Shown here piece after piece: positions 34,278 through 42,307 of a stretch of 64,000 bases of DNA. The DNA is from Phytohabitans flavus (GTDB taxonomy: Bacteria > Actinomycetota > Actinomycetes > Mycobacteriales > Micromonosporaceae): contig NZ_AP022870.1 in NCBI RefSeq assembly GCF_011764545.1, positions 3,270,001-3,334,000 of the forward strand, written 5' to 3'. Numbering within the stretch: the first letter of the stretch is position 1; the number at the start of each line of letters is the position of its first letter. The translations under genes were made by a program, and so were the position numbers. Below the pieces are notes generated by a model. The model did no database searches. It was given only the letters and a program-made list of their open reading frames with translations, and was not told where the DNA came from.

Positions 34278-35591
34278 TCAGGTGCGTTCGTCGAGCACGA
34301 TCTTGGTGGCCGCCTTCAGGTCGTCGACGGTGTGATCGGCGGCTACGGCGTGCTTGGCGTCCGTGCCGGCCTCGCCGGTGCGCAGCAGGATCGTGCGCAT
34401 CCCGGCGTTGCGTCCGGTTTGGACGTCCACTGTGGTGTCTCCGATGAACCAGGAAGCGGAGAGGTCGATGTGGTAGCGCTCGGCGGCCTCCTCGATGAGT
34501 GCGGTGCCCGGCTTCCGGCAGTCACAGGGCACCTTGTAGAGCGGGTTCTCGCCGGGAAAGCCGGCGTCCGGGTGGTGCGGGCAGAAGAAGAGGTCGTCCA
34601 CGTACACCCCGCGGTCGCCGAGCTCGGTCTCCAGCTTGCGATGGATCTCGTCGAGTCCCGCCAGAGAGCAGTGGCCCCGCGCGACGACGGGCTGGTTGGT
34701 GACCACGATGGACAGCCGGTCGGAGTCGTTGAGGGCGGCGAGGGCCGCGTACGCGTCCTCGGTCACCCGCAGCTGGCCGGGCTCGCTGACCAGCCCGACG
34801 TGCTCGTTGAGCGTGCCGTCCCGGTCCAGGAAGACGGCTCGCTGCGGCCGGCGCAGGCTGCGCGCGGCGACCAGCCCGCTCGCGGCGTGCCGCCGGACCA
34901 GCTCGAGCCGCGCGGGTGTGCCGAGGTCCTTCACGTATTCGGTGCTGCGGTAGCCGTACACCTCGCCGCGCGGGATCGCCGGGGCGAGCAGGTCGCGTTC
35001 GAGGTCGCGGCGGGCGCCCACCGGTGCGCCGTCGAGCAGTGCCCGTTCCAGCACGAAGACGCCGGCGTTGACGAGGTTGCGGTGCCAGCCGATCCGGCCG
35101 ACGTTCTTCGGCACGATGTCGGTCACCACGCCGCCGGGGCCGAGCGTCACCAGGTCGCTGTCGGCGGGGTGGTCGTTCGGGTGGACGAGCAGGGTGGCCA
35201 GCCCCGGATGTGCACTGTGGAATCGGGTCATCCGGCCGAGGTCGACGTCGAAGAGCACGTCGCCGTAGAGCACGAAGAAGCGCTCCGGGAGCCGATCGCG
35301 CAGCGCGCCGAACGCGCCGCCCGTGCCGAGCGGGGTGGCTTCCCGGAAGTACTCGACCGCGAGGCCGAACTGGCCGCCGTCCCCGCCGAACTCCTCGATC
35401 TTTTCGGCGAGATGTCCGGTGACCACGACGACCCGGGTCACACCCGCACGGCGCAGGCAGCCGATCTGGTGTGCCAGCAGTGGGCGGTCACCCACGGGCA
35501 CCAACGCCTTGGGTATGCGGTGCGCCAGCCCGCCGAGCCGGGTGCCGAGCCCGCCGGCGAGGATGACCGCGGTGTCGATCTGTTGGCTCAC
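34278..35591 (-). CDS. HddC-GmhB fusion: heptose 1-phosphate guanylyltransferase plus heptose 1,7-bisphosphate 7-phosphatase
   Basis: This is one 437-residue chain with two enzymes. Residues about 7-240 are a nucleotidyltransferase: AVILAGGLGTRLGG with PKALVPVGDRPLL, LGTGGAFGAL, YGDVLFDVDL and the C-terminal GYRSTEYVKDLGTP. Residues about 250-430 are a GmhB-type HAD phosphatase: VFLDRDGTLN with both Asp, VVTNQP, the zinc loop CPHHP, then CDCRKPG, and FIGDTTVDV. The two activities are consecutive steps around HddA, yielding GDP-D-glycero-alpha-D-manno-heptose. GTG 35591 has AGGAGG 9 nt upstream. Guanylyl over adenylyl specificity is inferred from HddC likeness and the HddA partner. Confidence 0.87.
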   Translation of the reverse strand: MSQQIDTAVILAGGLGTRLGGLAHRIPKALVPVGDRPLLAHQIGCLRRAGVTRVVVVTGHLAEKIEEFGGDGGQFGLAVEYFREATPLGTGGAFGALRDRLPERFFVLYGDVLFDVDLGRMTRFHSAHPGLATLLVHPNDHPADSDLVTLGPGGVVTDIVPKNVGRIGWHRNLVNAGVFVLERALLDGAPVGARRDLERDLLAPAIPRGEVYGYRSTEYVKDLGTPARLELVRRHAASGLVAARSLRRPQRAVFLDRDGTLNEHVGLVSEPGQLRVTEDAYAALAALNDSDRLSIVVTNQPVVARGHCSLAGLDEIHRKLETELGDRGVYVDDLFFCPHHPDAGFPGENPLYKVPCDCRKPGTALIEEAAERYHIDLSASWFIGDTTVDVQTGRNAGMRTILLRTGEAGTDAKHAVAADHTVDDLKAATKIVLDERT

Positions 35592-35606
35592 GTCGATCGC
35601 CTCCTA

Positions 35607-36314
35607 TCAGCCCCGGCCGCTCGCGGCCAGCGGCGCGTCGTGGGCGAGCAGGTCGAGCAGCAGCGGGAGCCAGGTGCGGCGCCGCCGGGGCGCGCTGGGC
35701 AGCAGGTGCACGCGCAGCCCGATGCGTACCGCCGCGCCGTCGTTGACCGGGTCGTCGCCCACCACGAGCCCGTCCTCCGGGTCCAGCCCGAGCGCGTCGC
35801 ACGCGGCCCGGAAGAGCGCGACGTCCGGCTTCTCGGCCCCGTGCTCGCAGGAGAGGACGTATGCGTCGACGAGGTCGCCCATGCCGTGGTGTGCCAGGGT
35901 CGGGCGGATGTCCCAGCCGACGTTGCTCACCACGCCCACCGGCACGCGCCGCTCGCGCAGCCACTCCAGCGCCGCTCGCACATCCGGGTACGGTGTCCAG
36001 CCGGCCGGGTCGAGCACCCGCGCGTAGAGGGCGTCGGCGAGAGCCGCGTCCGCGCCGGCGCGGTGAAACCAGGACAGGATCGCCCGCCGGTGGGTGGCCG
36101 GCGAGGTCTGGCAGCCGCGCTGCTCGGCCACCACCTCGGGCCAGCCGCGGGCGTCCTCGATCCGGTCGTAGAGGACCCGGACCGTGCCCTCGTCCGTGGG
36201 GCGGCCAAGCCGCCGCAGCGCCACGCGGAGCCAGTCGATGCTGTCGTCGAACGTGAAGAGCGTGTGGTCGAAGTCGAAGATGATGCCTTTTGGACGGTCG
36301 GCGCCCACGGTCAT
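35607..36314 (-). CDS. HAD-superfamily phosphatase (subfamily IA)
   Basis: The 235-residue phosphatase has motif I FDFDHTLFTF near residue 14, motif II VVSNVG near 125, the Lys in CEHGAEKPDVALF near 150 and motif IV VVGDDPVNDGAA near 178, with a helical cap between. AAGGAG lies 6 nt before ATG 36314, so it starts on its own. As printed, however, the preceding glycosyltransferase frame runs straight into it. It is not the OtsB family, but next to a GT20 enzyme it may remove the phosphate from a disaccharide phosphate. Confidence 0.83.
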   Translation of the reverse strand: MTVGADRPKGIIFDFDHTLFTFDDSIDWLRVALRRLGRPTDEGTVRVLYDRIEDARGWPEVVAEQRGCQTSPATHRRAILSWFHRAGADAALADALYARVLDPAGWTPYPDVRAALEWLRERRVPVGVVSNVGWDIRPTLAHHGMGDLVDAYVLSCEHGAEKPDVALFRAACDALGLDPEDGLVVGDDPVNDGAAVRIGLRVHLLPSAPRRRRTWLPLLLDLLAHDAPLAASGRG

Positions 36315-36339
36315 CGTTGCTCCTTGTCTCGTCGGCCGG

Positions 36340-37826
36340 TTACAGGGGCAGCAGGGTGCACCTCCCGCGGCGATCGCGTCCACATCGGACATCTGGTGTT
36401 CGAACCACTCGACCGGCCGGAGCGCGGTGACCGCCGCCGTCATCGCCCGGGCCCGTACCAGCCGCTCGTCCGGTGTGAGGCCAAGGGCGGCGCGGAGCAT
36501 GTCGGCGGTCGCTTCGACGTCGCGCGGCTCGGCCAGCGGCACCGCGCCGGTCAGCACGTCAGCCGATCCCGCCTCGCCGGAGAGCACGACGGCGCCGTGG
36601 CGGTCGTTGACCACGGGGCCTTCGAGCGCGACCGCGTTGAGGCCGTCGGCGACCGGGTTGACGAGCAGCACGTCGTAGGTGCGCAGCAGCCCCAGCGCCC
36701 GCTCGTGGTCGTCGCCGTAGTGGGCCGAGATGCTGCCCGGGTGGCGGGTGTTGACCCGGTCGACGATGGCCCAGGTCTGCTCGGCGTACCTGCGGTAGTC
36801 GGCGATACGTTCCCGTGAGGGCAGGAAGCAGGCCACGAACCGCACGGTCGCCGCCAGGGCGGGATCCTGGTCCAGCAGCAGCCCGTACGCCTGGAATCCG
36901 CGGACCGCGTTCTTCGCCGGGTCGAGCCGGTCGACCCGCGCGATGATCCGGCGCGGGTCGCCGCCGCGCAGCTGTAGCGCCCACCGCTCCGCGCCCGCGG
37001 ACCGGGACCGGCTCACCAGCCTGGGTACGTCCATCGGGGTGGGATAGCGCCGCACCCAGGTGACCCGCCCTCGGTGCCGGACGAGCCCCCGGTCGTGGTC
37101 GACGTCGGCGCCGAGCTTAGCGCAGCAGTCCAGAAACCGTTGGGCCCACCGCGAGCGCTGGAAGCCGAGCAGGTCGGCGCCGAGCATCCCGCCGACGAGG
37201 GCGCGAGCGATCGCCGGTGGCAGGGCGAACAGCGACTCCGGCGTGGGAAAAGGTGTGTGGCTGAAGTGGATGATCCGCGTGTCCGGGCGTCGGGCGCGCA
37301 CGAGCGCGGGGGCGAGCATCAACTGGTAGTCGTGTATCGCGACGGTGGCGGCCTCGGCCGCGGTCCCCACGGCGCTCTCCGCCAACGCCCGATTCACCGC
37401 CCGGTAGGGTGCCAGCGAACCGGACGGATCGTCCCGGCTGTAAACCACCGGTATCTGATCTTCGATGCCGTGCAGGATGGACCATAGAATATTCACGCCG
37501 ACATCGTCGTAATATCCGCGATACTCGTTTTCGCCGACAGGTAATGGCGTGTATTCGTATCCGAGGCTGGCGGTAAGCCGCCCGAAGAGGCCGGACCGCA
37601 ACGCGCGGGCGTCCAGCTCCGCGACGGTCGGCGCGACCCAGGTGGTACGTCCCGGCCTGGCCTTGGCGACGCCGTCGAGCAGGGCGGTCACGCTGCTGGG
37701 GCGTGGTGCGGGCACGAGTTTGCCGGCCTGGTCGACGAACTGGACCGGGCCGCGGTCGGAAAGCAGCACCAGGTGACCGGTATTGATCGACACTGGCGCT
37801 TCGGTCCTCGGGACAGTGGCCGACAC
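36340..37826 (-). CDS. GT20 glycosyltransferase, trehalose-6-phosphate synthase-like (OtsA/VldE-type fold)
   Basis: About 495 residues follow the OtsA pattern: LVLLSDRGPVQF, YRGYYDDVGVNILWSILHG, VAIHDYQLMLAPALV, FSHTPFPTPESLFALPPAI, ARVDRLDPAKNAVRGF (the Arg and Lys that hold the donor diphosphate) and ADGLNAVALEG. Differences from true OtsA are the missing GGL-type N-terminal loop and a Leu in place of the Lys in DG-N-VA-KE. The frame breaks at 36354-36356. One more G gives APLLPL and a stop at 36340; otherwise it fuses to the phosphatase. GTG 37826 is a tentative start (SD very close). Given the operon, GDP-heptose is the likely donor; the acceptor is unknown. Confidence 0.8.
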
Positions 37827-37922
37827 AGGCTCCCCCCAATTGATTTTTCCGCTGGTTAACGCGCCCGATACTTTTTGGCCCATTCCTTCTTGCGGTGCGG
37901 CTCGATCCTGCCGGAGGACCCG

Positions 37923-37940
37923 CCCAGATTCCGTCCAGAT
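37923..37940. promoter_or_regulatory. Direct heptamer repeats, candidate SARP-binding site
   Basis: CCCAGAT and TCCAGAT are separated by 4 bp, an 11-bp period, in the 228-bp spacer between the divergent GT20 and SARP genes. SARP activators typically bind direct heptamers with this period just upstream of a -10. The site could serve either gene; no convincing -10 was found, so only the repeat itself is seen. Confidence 0.4.
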
Positions 37941-38054
37941 AGCGCACACAACCGGTACACGTAACGGATCCGCAAACATTTGAGGAGTACCGTTCCGCAC
38001 GGGATTGATTGACGACGGCAACTACGTTCGGGCGGCTCCGGGTGGAGGTACACA

Positions 38055-40547
38055 ATGGAGTTTCGTCTGCTGGGACCGGTGGAGGTGCGGCTTGACGGGC
38101 AGCCCCTCGCGCTCGGCGGTCCCCGGCAACGCACCGTCCTCGCCGCGCTGGCGCTGCGGGCCAACGAGGTGGTCAGCGTGGACCAGCTCACCGCGGCGGT
38201 CTGGGACCGGCTCCCGGCGTCGCCGTCGTCGAACATCCGCACGTACGTGCGCCAGCTCCGGCAGCTGCTCGACGGTCCCGGCAGCCGCGCGCCCCGCCTG
38301 CTCACCCGGGCGCCCGGCTACCAGCTGATCGTCCATCCGGGCGAGCTCGACGTCGAGGTCTTCGAGGAGCTGACCGAGCGCGGCGTGACGGCGCTGGCCC
38401 GGCACGACCTGACGGCGGGCGTGGCGTACCTGGACCGCGCGCTTCGCCTGTGGCGGGGTGACCCGCTCGCCGGGCTCCAGCCGGGCCCCGCATTGGCCGC
38501 CGAGGCCGTCCGCCTGGGCGAGCGGCGGCTCAGCGCGGCCGAGCACCTCGCCCAGATGCGCATCCGTCTCGGGCAGTACGCGGAGGCGGTGGGCGAGCTG
38601 CGCCGGCTCGTCGTCAGCCACCCGCTGCGCGAAGGGCTCTGGGCGCAGCTGCTGCTCGCGCTGTACCGGGGTGGTCGCCAGGCCGAGGCGCTGGACGCGT
38701 ACCAGCAGGTGCGCCGGCTGCTCGTGGCCGAGCTTGGTGTGGAGCCCGGGCAGGAGCTGCGCCGCCTGCACCGGGCCATCGTCAGCGACGAGCTGGAGGA
38801 CGTGTTCCAGCCGGCGAGCGACGAGCCGGCCGCCGCTCCCGACCCGCCCGAGCCGGCGCTGTCCCCACACCGGCAGCTGCCCATGGACATCGCCGAGTTC
38901 ACCGGTCGCGAGGCGGAGCTGCGGCGGCTGCGCGCACTGGCCTCGGCCACGCTGGACGCTCCGGCAGGCGTCGACGGCGGTACGGGCACGGTGTGCGCGA
39001 TCGTCGGTGCCGCGGGCATCGGCAAGACGCGGCTCGCGGTACACGTGGCGCATCTGCTCCACGCGGACGTCGTCCTCTACGCCGACCTGGCCGGCTTCAC
39101 CGCCGGACGGGCGCCGGTGCCGCCGGACGCCGTACTGGAGCGGATGCTGCGCGCGCTCGGCGTGCCGGCCGAGCGGATCCCGGGTGACCTGGACGGCCGC
39201 GTGACGGTCTACCGGGACCGGCTGCGCGACCAGCGGGTCGTGCTGCTGCTGGACAACGCCGCGGACACCAACCAGGTACGCCCGCTGCTGCCCGGCAGCC
39301 CGGGGGCGTTCGTCCTGGTCACCAGCAGGCGCAGCCTGGCGTGGCTGGACGGGGTGCACATGGTGCGGCTGGACATGTTCACCACGGACGAGGCGACGGC
39401 ACTGCTGGCACGCATCGCCGGCCGGGAGCGGATCGCCGCCGACCCGGCCGCCGCCCGGCGGGTGGTGGAGCTTTGCGGGCACCTCCCCGCGGCGGTGGCT
39501 GTGGCCGGGCGCCGGCTGGAGACCCGTACCGCCTGGACACCGGCCGACCTCGCGGCCCGGCTGGCGCCGGCCGACCAGCGGCTGACCGAGCTGACCGCCG
39601 GGCCCTTGGACATCCGGGCCATGTTCCACCTGTCGTACCAGGGGTTGCCGGCGGACCAGCGACGGATGTTCCGGCTGCTGGCCCTGCACCCCGGCCCGGA
39701 CGCGACCGCGTCGTCCGCCGCCGCGCTGGCCGGCAGAGGCCCGGACTACGCCGACCTGCTGCTGGAGTCGCTGCTGGACGAGCACCTGATCCAGCAGACC
39801 CGGCAGGGCCGGTACCGGCTGCACGACCTGCTCCGCGGCTACGCCGGTGAGCAGGCCCGGGCGGACGAGTCCGGGGCCGAGCGGGAGGCGGGCACGAGGC
39901 GGGCGCTGGCCTGGTACCTGCACACGGCCGGACGGGCTGGCCGGCTACTCGACCCGGACCGCAAGCACCCGGAGCTGGACCCGTCCACGGCACCGCGACA
40001 CGGCCTGGTGCTGGACAGCTACGAGGCGGCGCTGGGCTGGTTCGAGGACGAGTACCCGAATCTCGTCGCGGCCGTCCACCTCGCCGCGGAGCACGGCTTG
40101 TACGACATCGCCTGCCAGCTGCCCGGCGTGATGCTCCCCTACTTCGACCTCGCCGGGGTCTGGGACGACTGGATCACGGCCAACCTGATCGCGCTCGACG
40201 CGGCCGAGCGGATCGGCGACCAGATCTCGCTGGCGGACGCGGTGGACCGGCTGGGCGTGGCGTACACGCGGGCCGGCCGGCACGCGGAGGCGGTGGCCCA
40301 CCACCGGCGGGCGCTGTCGGTGCGGCGCGCGGCGGGCGACCCGGCCGGGCAGGCCCGCACGCTGCACTGGCTCGGCGCGGCCTACCAGGGGCTGGGCCGG
40401 CGGACGGAAGCGGTGGAGAGCCTGCGGCTGGCGCTGCTGCTGTTTCGGATCAACGTGGACCGGCGCGGAGAGCACCTGACGCTGGTCCGGCTCGACGACG
40501 TCCAGCGGGCGCCGCGGGGCCGGCCGGTACGGGCCGCGCGCCGCTGA
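38055..40547 (+). CDS. SARP-family transcriptional activator with NB-ARC and TPR domains (AfsR-like)
   Basis: The protein has 830 residues. An OmpR-like winged helix lies at about 1-95 (FRLLGPVEVRLDGQPLALGG, TYVRQLRQLL). The BTAD tetratricopeptide domain is at about 100-250 (GDPLAGLQPGPALAAEAVRL, RGGRQAEALDAYQQVRRLL). An NB-ARC ATPase lies at about 270-560, with P-loop IVGAAGIGKTRLAVHV and VVLLLDNAAD. A short TPR tail (~700-800) ends near RTLHWLGAAYQGLG. GGAGGTACACA precedes the ATG. Such proteins activate secondary-metabolite clusters; the divergent heptose-GT20 operon is the natural target. The TPR region looks shorter than in AfsR. Confidence 0.9.
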   Translation: MEFRLLGPVEVRLDGQPLALGGPRQRTVLAALALRANEVVSVDQLTAAVWDRLPASPSSNIRTYVRQLRQLLDGPGSRAPRLLTRAPGYQLIVHPGELDVEVFEELTERGVTALARHDLTAGVAYLDRALRLWRGDPLAGLQPGPALAAEAVRLGERRLSAAEHLAQMRIRLGQYAEAVGELRRLVVSHPLREGLWAQLLLALYRGGRQAEALDAYQQVRRLLVAELGVEPGQELRRLHRAIVSDELEDVFQPASDEPAAAPDPPEPALSPHRQLPMDIAEFTGREAELRRLRALASATLDAPAGVDGGTGTVCAIVGAAGIGKTRLAVHVAHLLHADVVLYADLAGFTAGRAPVPPDAVLERMLRALGVPAERIPGDLDGRVTVYRDRLRDQRVVLLLDNAADTNQVRPLLPGSPGAFVLVTSRRSLAWLDGVHMVRLDMFTTDEATALLARIAGRERIAADPAAARRVVELCGHLPAAVAVAGRRLETRTAWTPADLAARLAPADQRLTELTAGPLDIRAMFHLSYQGLPADQRRMFRLLALHPGPDATASSAAALAGRGPDYADLLLESLLDEHLIQQTRQGRYRLHDLLRGYAGEQARADESGAEREAGTRRALAWYLHTAGRAGRLLDPDRKHPELDPSTAPRHGLVLDSYEAALGWFEDEYPNLVAAVHLAAEHGLYDIACQLPGVMLPYFDLAGVWDDWITANLIALDAAERIGDQISLADAVDRLGVAYTRAGRHAEAVAHHRRALSVRRAAGDPAGQARTLHWLGAAYQGLGRRTEAVESLRLALLLFRINVDRRGEHLTLVRLDDVQRAPRGRPVRAARR

Positions 40548-40556
40548 GGCCCAGTC

Positions 40557-41555
40557 TCAGGGCGCGACCGCGGCCGGCTGCCGCAGCTCGCCGGCACCGC
40601 GCGCGGCATCGGCGGCCAGCTCCAGCGCCCCGCGCAGTGCGCTGTCCGGGCCGAGCAGCGCCGGACGCACCAGCACGTGCCGGAGCACGTCGGCGCGGAC
40701 CGCCGCGCGCAGCGGCTCCCAAAAGGCGTCGCCGGACTGGGAGACGCCGCCGCCGACGAGGATCACGTCGGGGTCGAGCAACAGGCCGATCATCGCGGAG
40801 GCCTGCCCGACCAGCTCGCCCGCCTCGGCGAGCACAGCGGCGGCGAGGGGGTCGCCACCCCGGGCGGCCGCGTCGACGTCCCGCGCGGTGAGCGCGCCGT
40901 CCCGGTCGAGCCGGGCCCGCAGGGCCGTGGGGTCGGTGGGGTCGCGCCGGACCGCCTCGGCGGCCGCGCGGGCGATCGCGGGACCGGACGCGAACGCCTC
41001 CAGGTGCCCCTGCCCGCCGCACGAGCAGGCGCCGGTGTCCCGCAGGCGGATGTGCCCGACCTCGCCGGCGAGCCCGTTGCGCCCGCGGTGTGGCCGGCCG
41101 CGCAGCAGCAGCGCGCCGCCGACGCCGGTGCTGATGGTCAGGTAGGCGAGGTCGATCTCGCGCTGGCCCGGCGGGATGCAGGCGTGCTCGCCGCGCGCGG
41201 CCGCCTCCGCGTCGTTGGCCACCAGCACCGGCGCGCCCAGGGCGCGCTCCATCTCGGTGGCCAGCGGCACCTGCTCCCAGCCCGGCACGTGCAACGACCG
41301 CAGTGCCGGCGGAGTGTCGAGCGAGACGTGGCCGCCGAAGCTCACGCCGATGCCCGACACCGGCCGGCCGGCGACGAGCCGGTGCGCGGCCGGCAGCAGC
41401 GCGTCCAGCACCCCGCCGGCGGTGGGTGGGGTCGGGAAGCGGTGCCGGGCCAGGTAGGGCTCGGGGCCGCCGGGATCGGGGGCGGCCACCGCGAGCGCGG
41501 TCTTGGTACCGCCGATGTCGACCGCCACCAGCAGCCCCGGCCCGGACGCGCTCAC
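40557..41555 (-). CDS. ROK-family sugar kinase
   Basis: The 332-residue kinase has the phosphate loop LLVAVDIGGTKTALAV at the N-terminus, catalytic Asp in VANDAEAAARGEH near 115, and the ROK zinc motif near 165-180 (GEVGHIRL, then CSCGGQGHLEAFASG). In that motif the usual third Cys is His. VILVGGGVSQ near 265 closes the ATP site. ROK kinases act on glucose, N-acylhexosamines or allose. The GTG overlaps the SIS gene stop (GTGA), so kinase and isomerase are made together and probably share a substrate. It converges with the SARP gene, 9 bp apart. Confidence 0.87.
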   Translation of the reverse strand: MSASGPGLLVAVDIGGTKTALAVAAPDPGGPEPYLARHRFPTPPTAGGVLDALLPAAHRLVAGRPVSGIGVSFGGHVSLDTPPALRSLHVPGWEQVPLATEMERALGAPVLVANDAEAAARGEHACIPPGQREIDLAYLTISTGVGGALLLRGRPHRGRNGLAGEVGHIRLRDTGACSCGGQGHLEAFASGPAIARAAAEAVRRDPTDPTALRARLDRDGALTARDVDAAARGGDPLAAAVLAEAGELVGQASAMIGLLLDPDVILVGGGVSQSGDAFWEPLRAAVRADVLRHVLVRPALLGPDSALRGALELAADAARGAGELRQPAAVAP

Positions 41556-42163
41556 CGGGTGGCGTCCTGCCGCGCGATCCGGTCGCGCAGCACCACCGCC
41601 AACACGTGGTTGAAGATCACGTGCAGGTCTTCGATCTGCTCCATGATCTCCACCGGGGCGCGGACGGCGTGATCGGCGAGCGCGAGCATCCCGGCGGCGC
41701 TGTCGCGGGCGCCGGTGAACACGATCGTGCCCGCACCCACCAGCCGCGCGTAGCGCAGCGCGCCCAGCACGTTGCCGCTGCTCCCCGAGCCGCTGATGGC
41801 CAGCACCAGGTCGTCGGCGGTCAGCATGAGCTTGAGCTGCTCGACGTACACATCCTCGAAGCCGACGTCGTTGCCCAGCGCGGTCAGCAGCGCGGCGTTG
41901 TCGGCCAGCCCTATCACGCGCAGCCGCCGCGCGGCCGGGACGGCGAACCCCGCGCCCAGATCGGGCGACGTGTTCTTGCCCAGGTCGCAGGCGAGGTGCG
42001 AGGCGAGCGACGCACTGCCGCCGTTGCCGAGCGTGTAGACCGTGCCACCCCGGCGCCAGACGTCCATCAGGGCGTCCGACACCGCCACCAGCTGCCCGGC
42101 GTCGACGGCCGCGGTGGCGGCGCGCACCTCGTCGAGGTACCGATCGATGATCTCCTTCGGCAC
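41552..42163 (-). CDS. Second GmhA-like SIS-domain phosphosugar isomerase
   Basis: The 203-residue SIS protein resembles the isomerase at 33690: TLGNGGSASLASHL near 45, LGNDVGFEDVYVEQL near 97, ISGSGSSGNVLGAL near 120, and QIEDLHVIFNHV near 180 with the GmhA-type Glu and His. Two GmhA-like genes within 9 kb, one with a heptose kinase and one with a ROK kinase, suggest related 6- or 7-carbon phosphosugars are handled in both modules. GTG 42163 has GGAGGG upstream. It heads a two-gene unit divergent from the GH13 gene. Confidence 0.82.
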   Translation of the reverse strand: MPKEIIDRYLDEVRAATAAVDAGQLVAVSDALMDVWRRGGTVYTLGNGGSASLASHLACDLGKNTSPDLGAGFAVPAARRLRVIGLADNAALLTALGNDVGFEDVYVEQLKLMLTADDLVLAISGSGSSGNVLGALRYARLVGAGTIVFTGARDSAAGMLALADHAVRAPVEIMEQIEDLHVIFNHVLAVVLRDRIARQDATR

Positions 42164-42219
42164 GCCCTTGCCCTCCGTCTCGTCGCCCGCGAACCCTTGC
42201 GCCGCGGCCCTTGAACAAA

Positions 42220-42242
42220 TTATGTTTTCGACTCAAACATAA
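42220..42242. promoter_or_regulatory. Palindrome between the SIS/ROK-kinase and GH13 genes
   Basis: TTATGTTT-N7-AAACATAA is a perfect 8-bp inverted repeat in the 144-bp divergent spacer. Directly before it is GAACAAAT (42213-42220), which recurs at 45289-45296 upstream of the sugar-binding lipoprotein. The ROK repressor gene nearby is the likely reader of these AT-rich sites in an otherwise G+C-rich region. Confidence 0.55.
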
Positions 42243-42307
42243 AGCACGCTAAGGGCTCACCCATAACCACGTCAAGGCTCACGGACCGTAGTCTGAACGG
42301 AACTGAG

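Noticed and set aside
35607..38021. A single 804-residue glycosyltransferase-phosphatase protein
   Set aside because: The extra N-terminal residues have no family match and no ribosome-binding site, and the internal junction is better explained by a one-base loss plus an independent phosphatase start.
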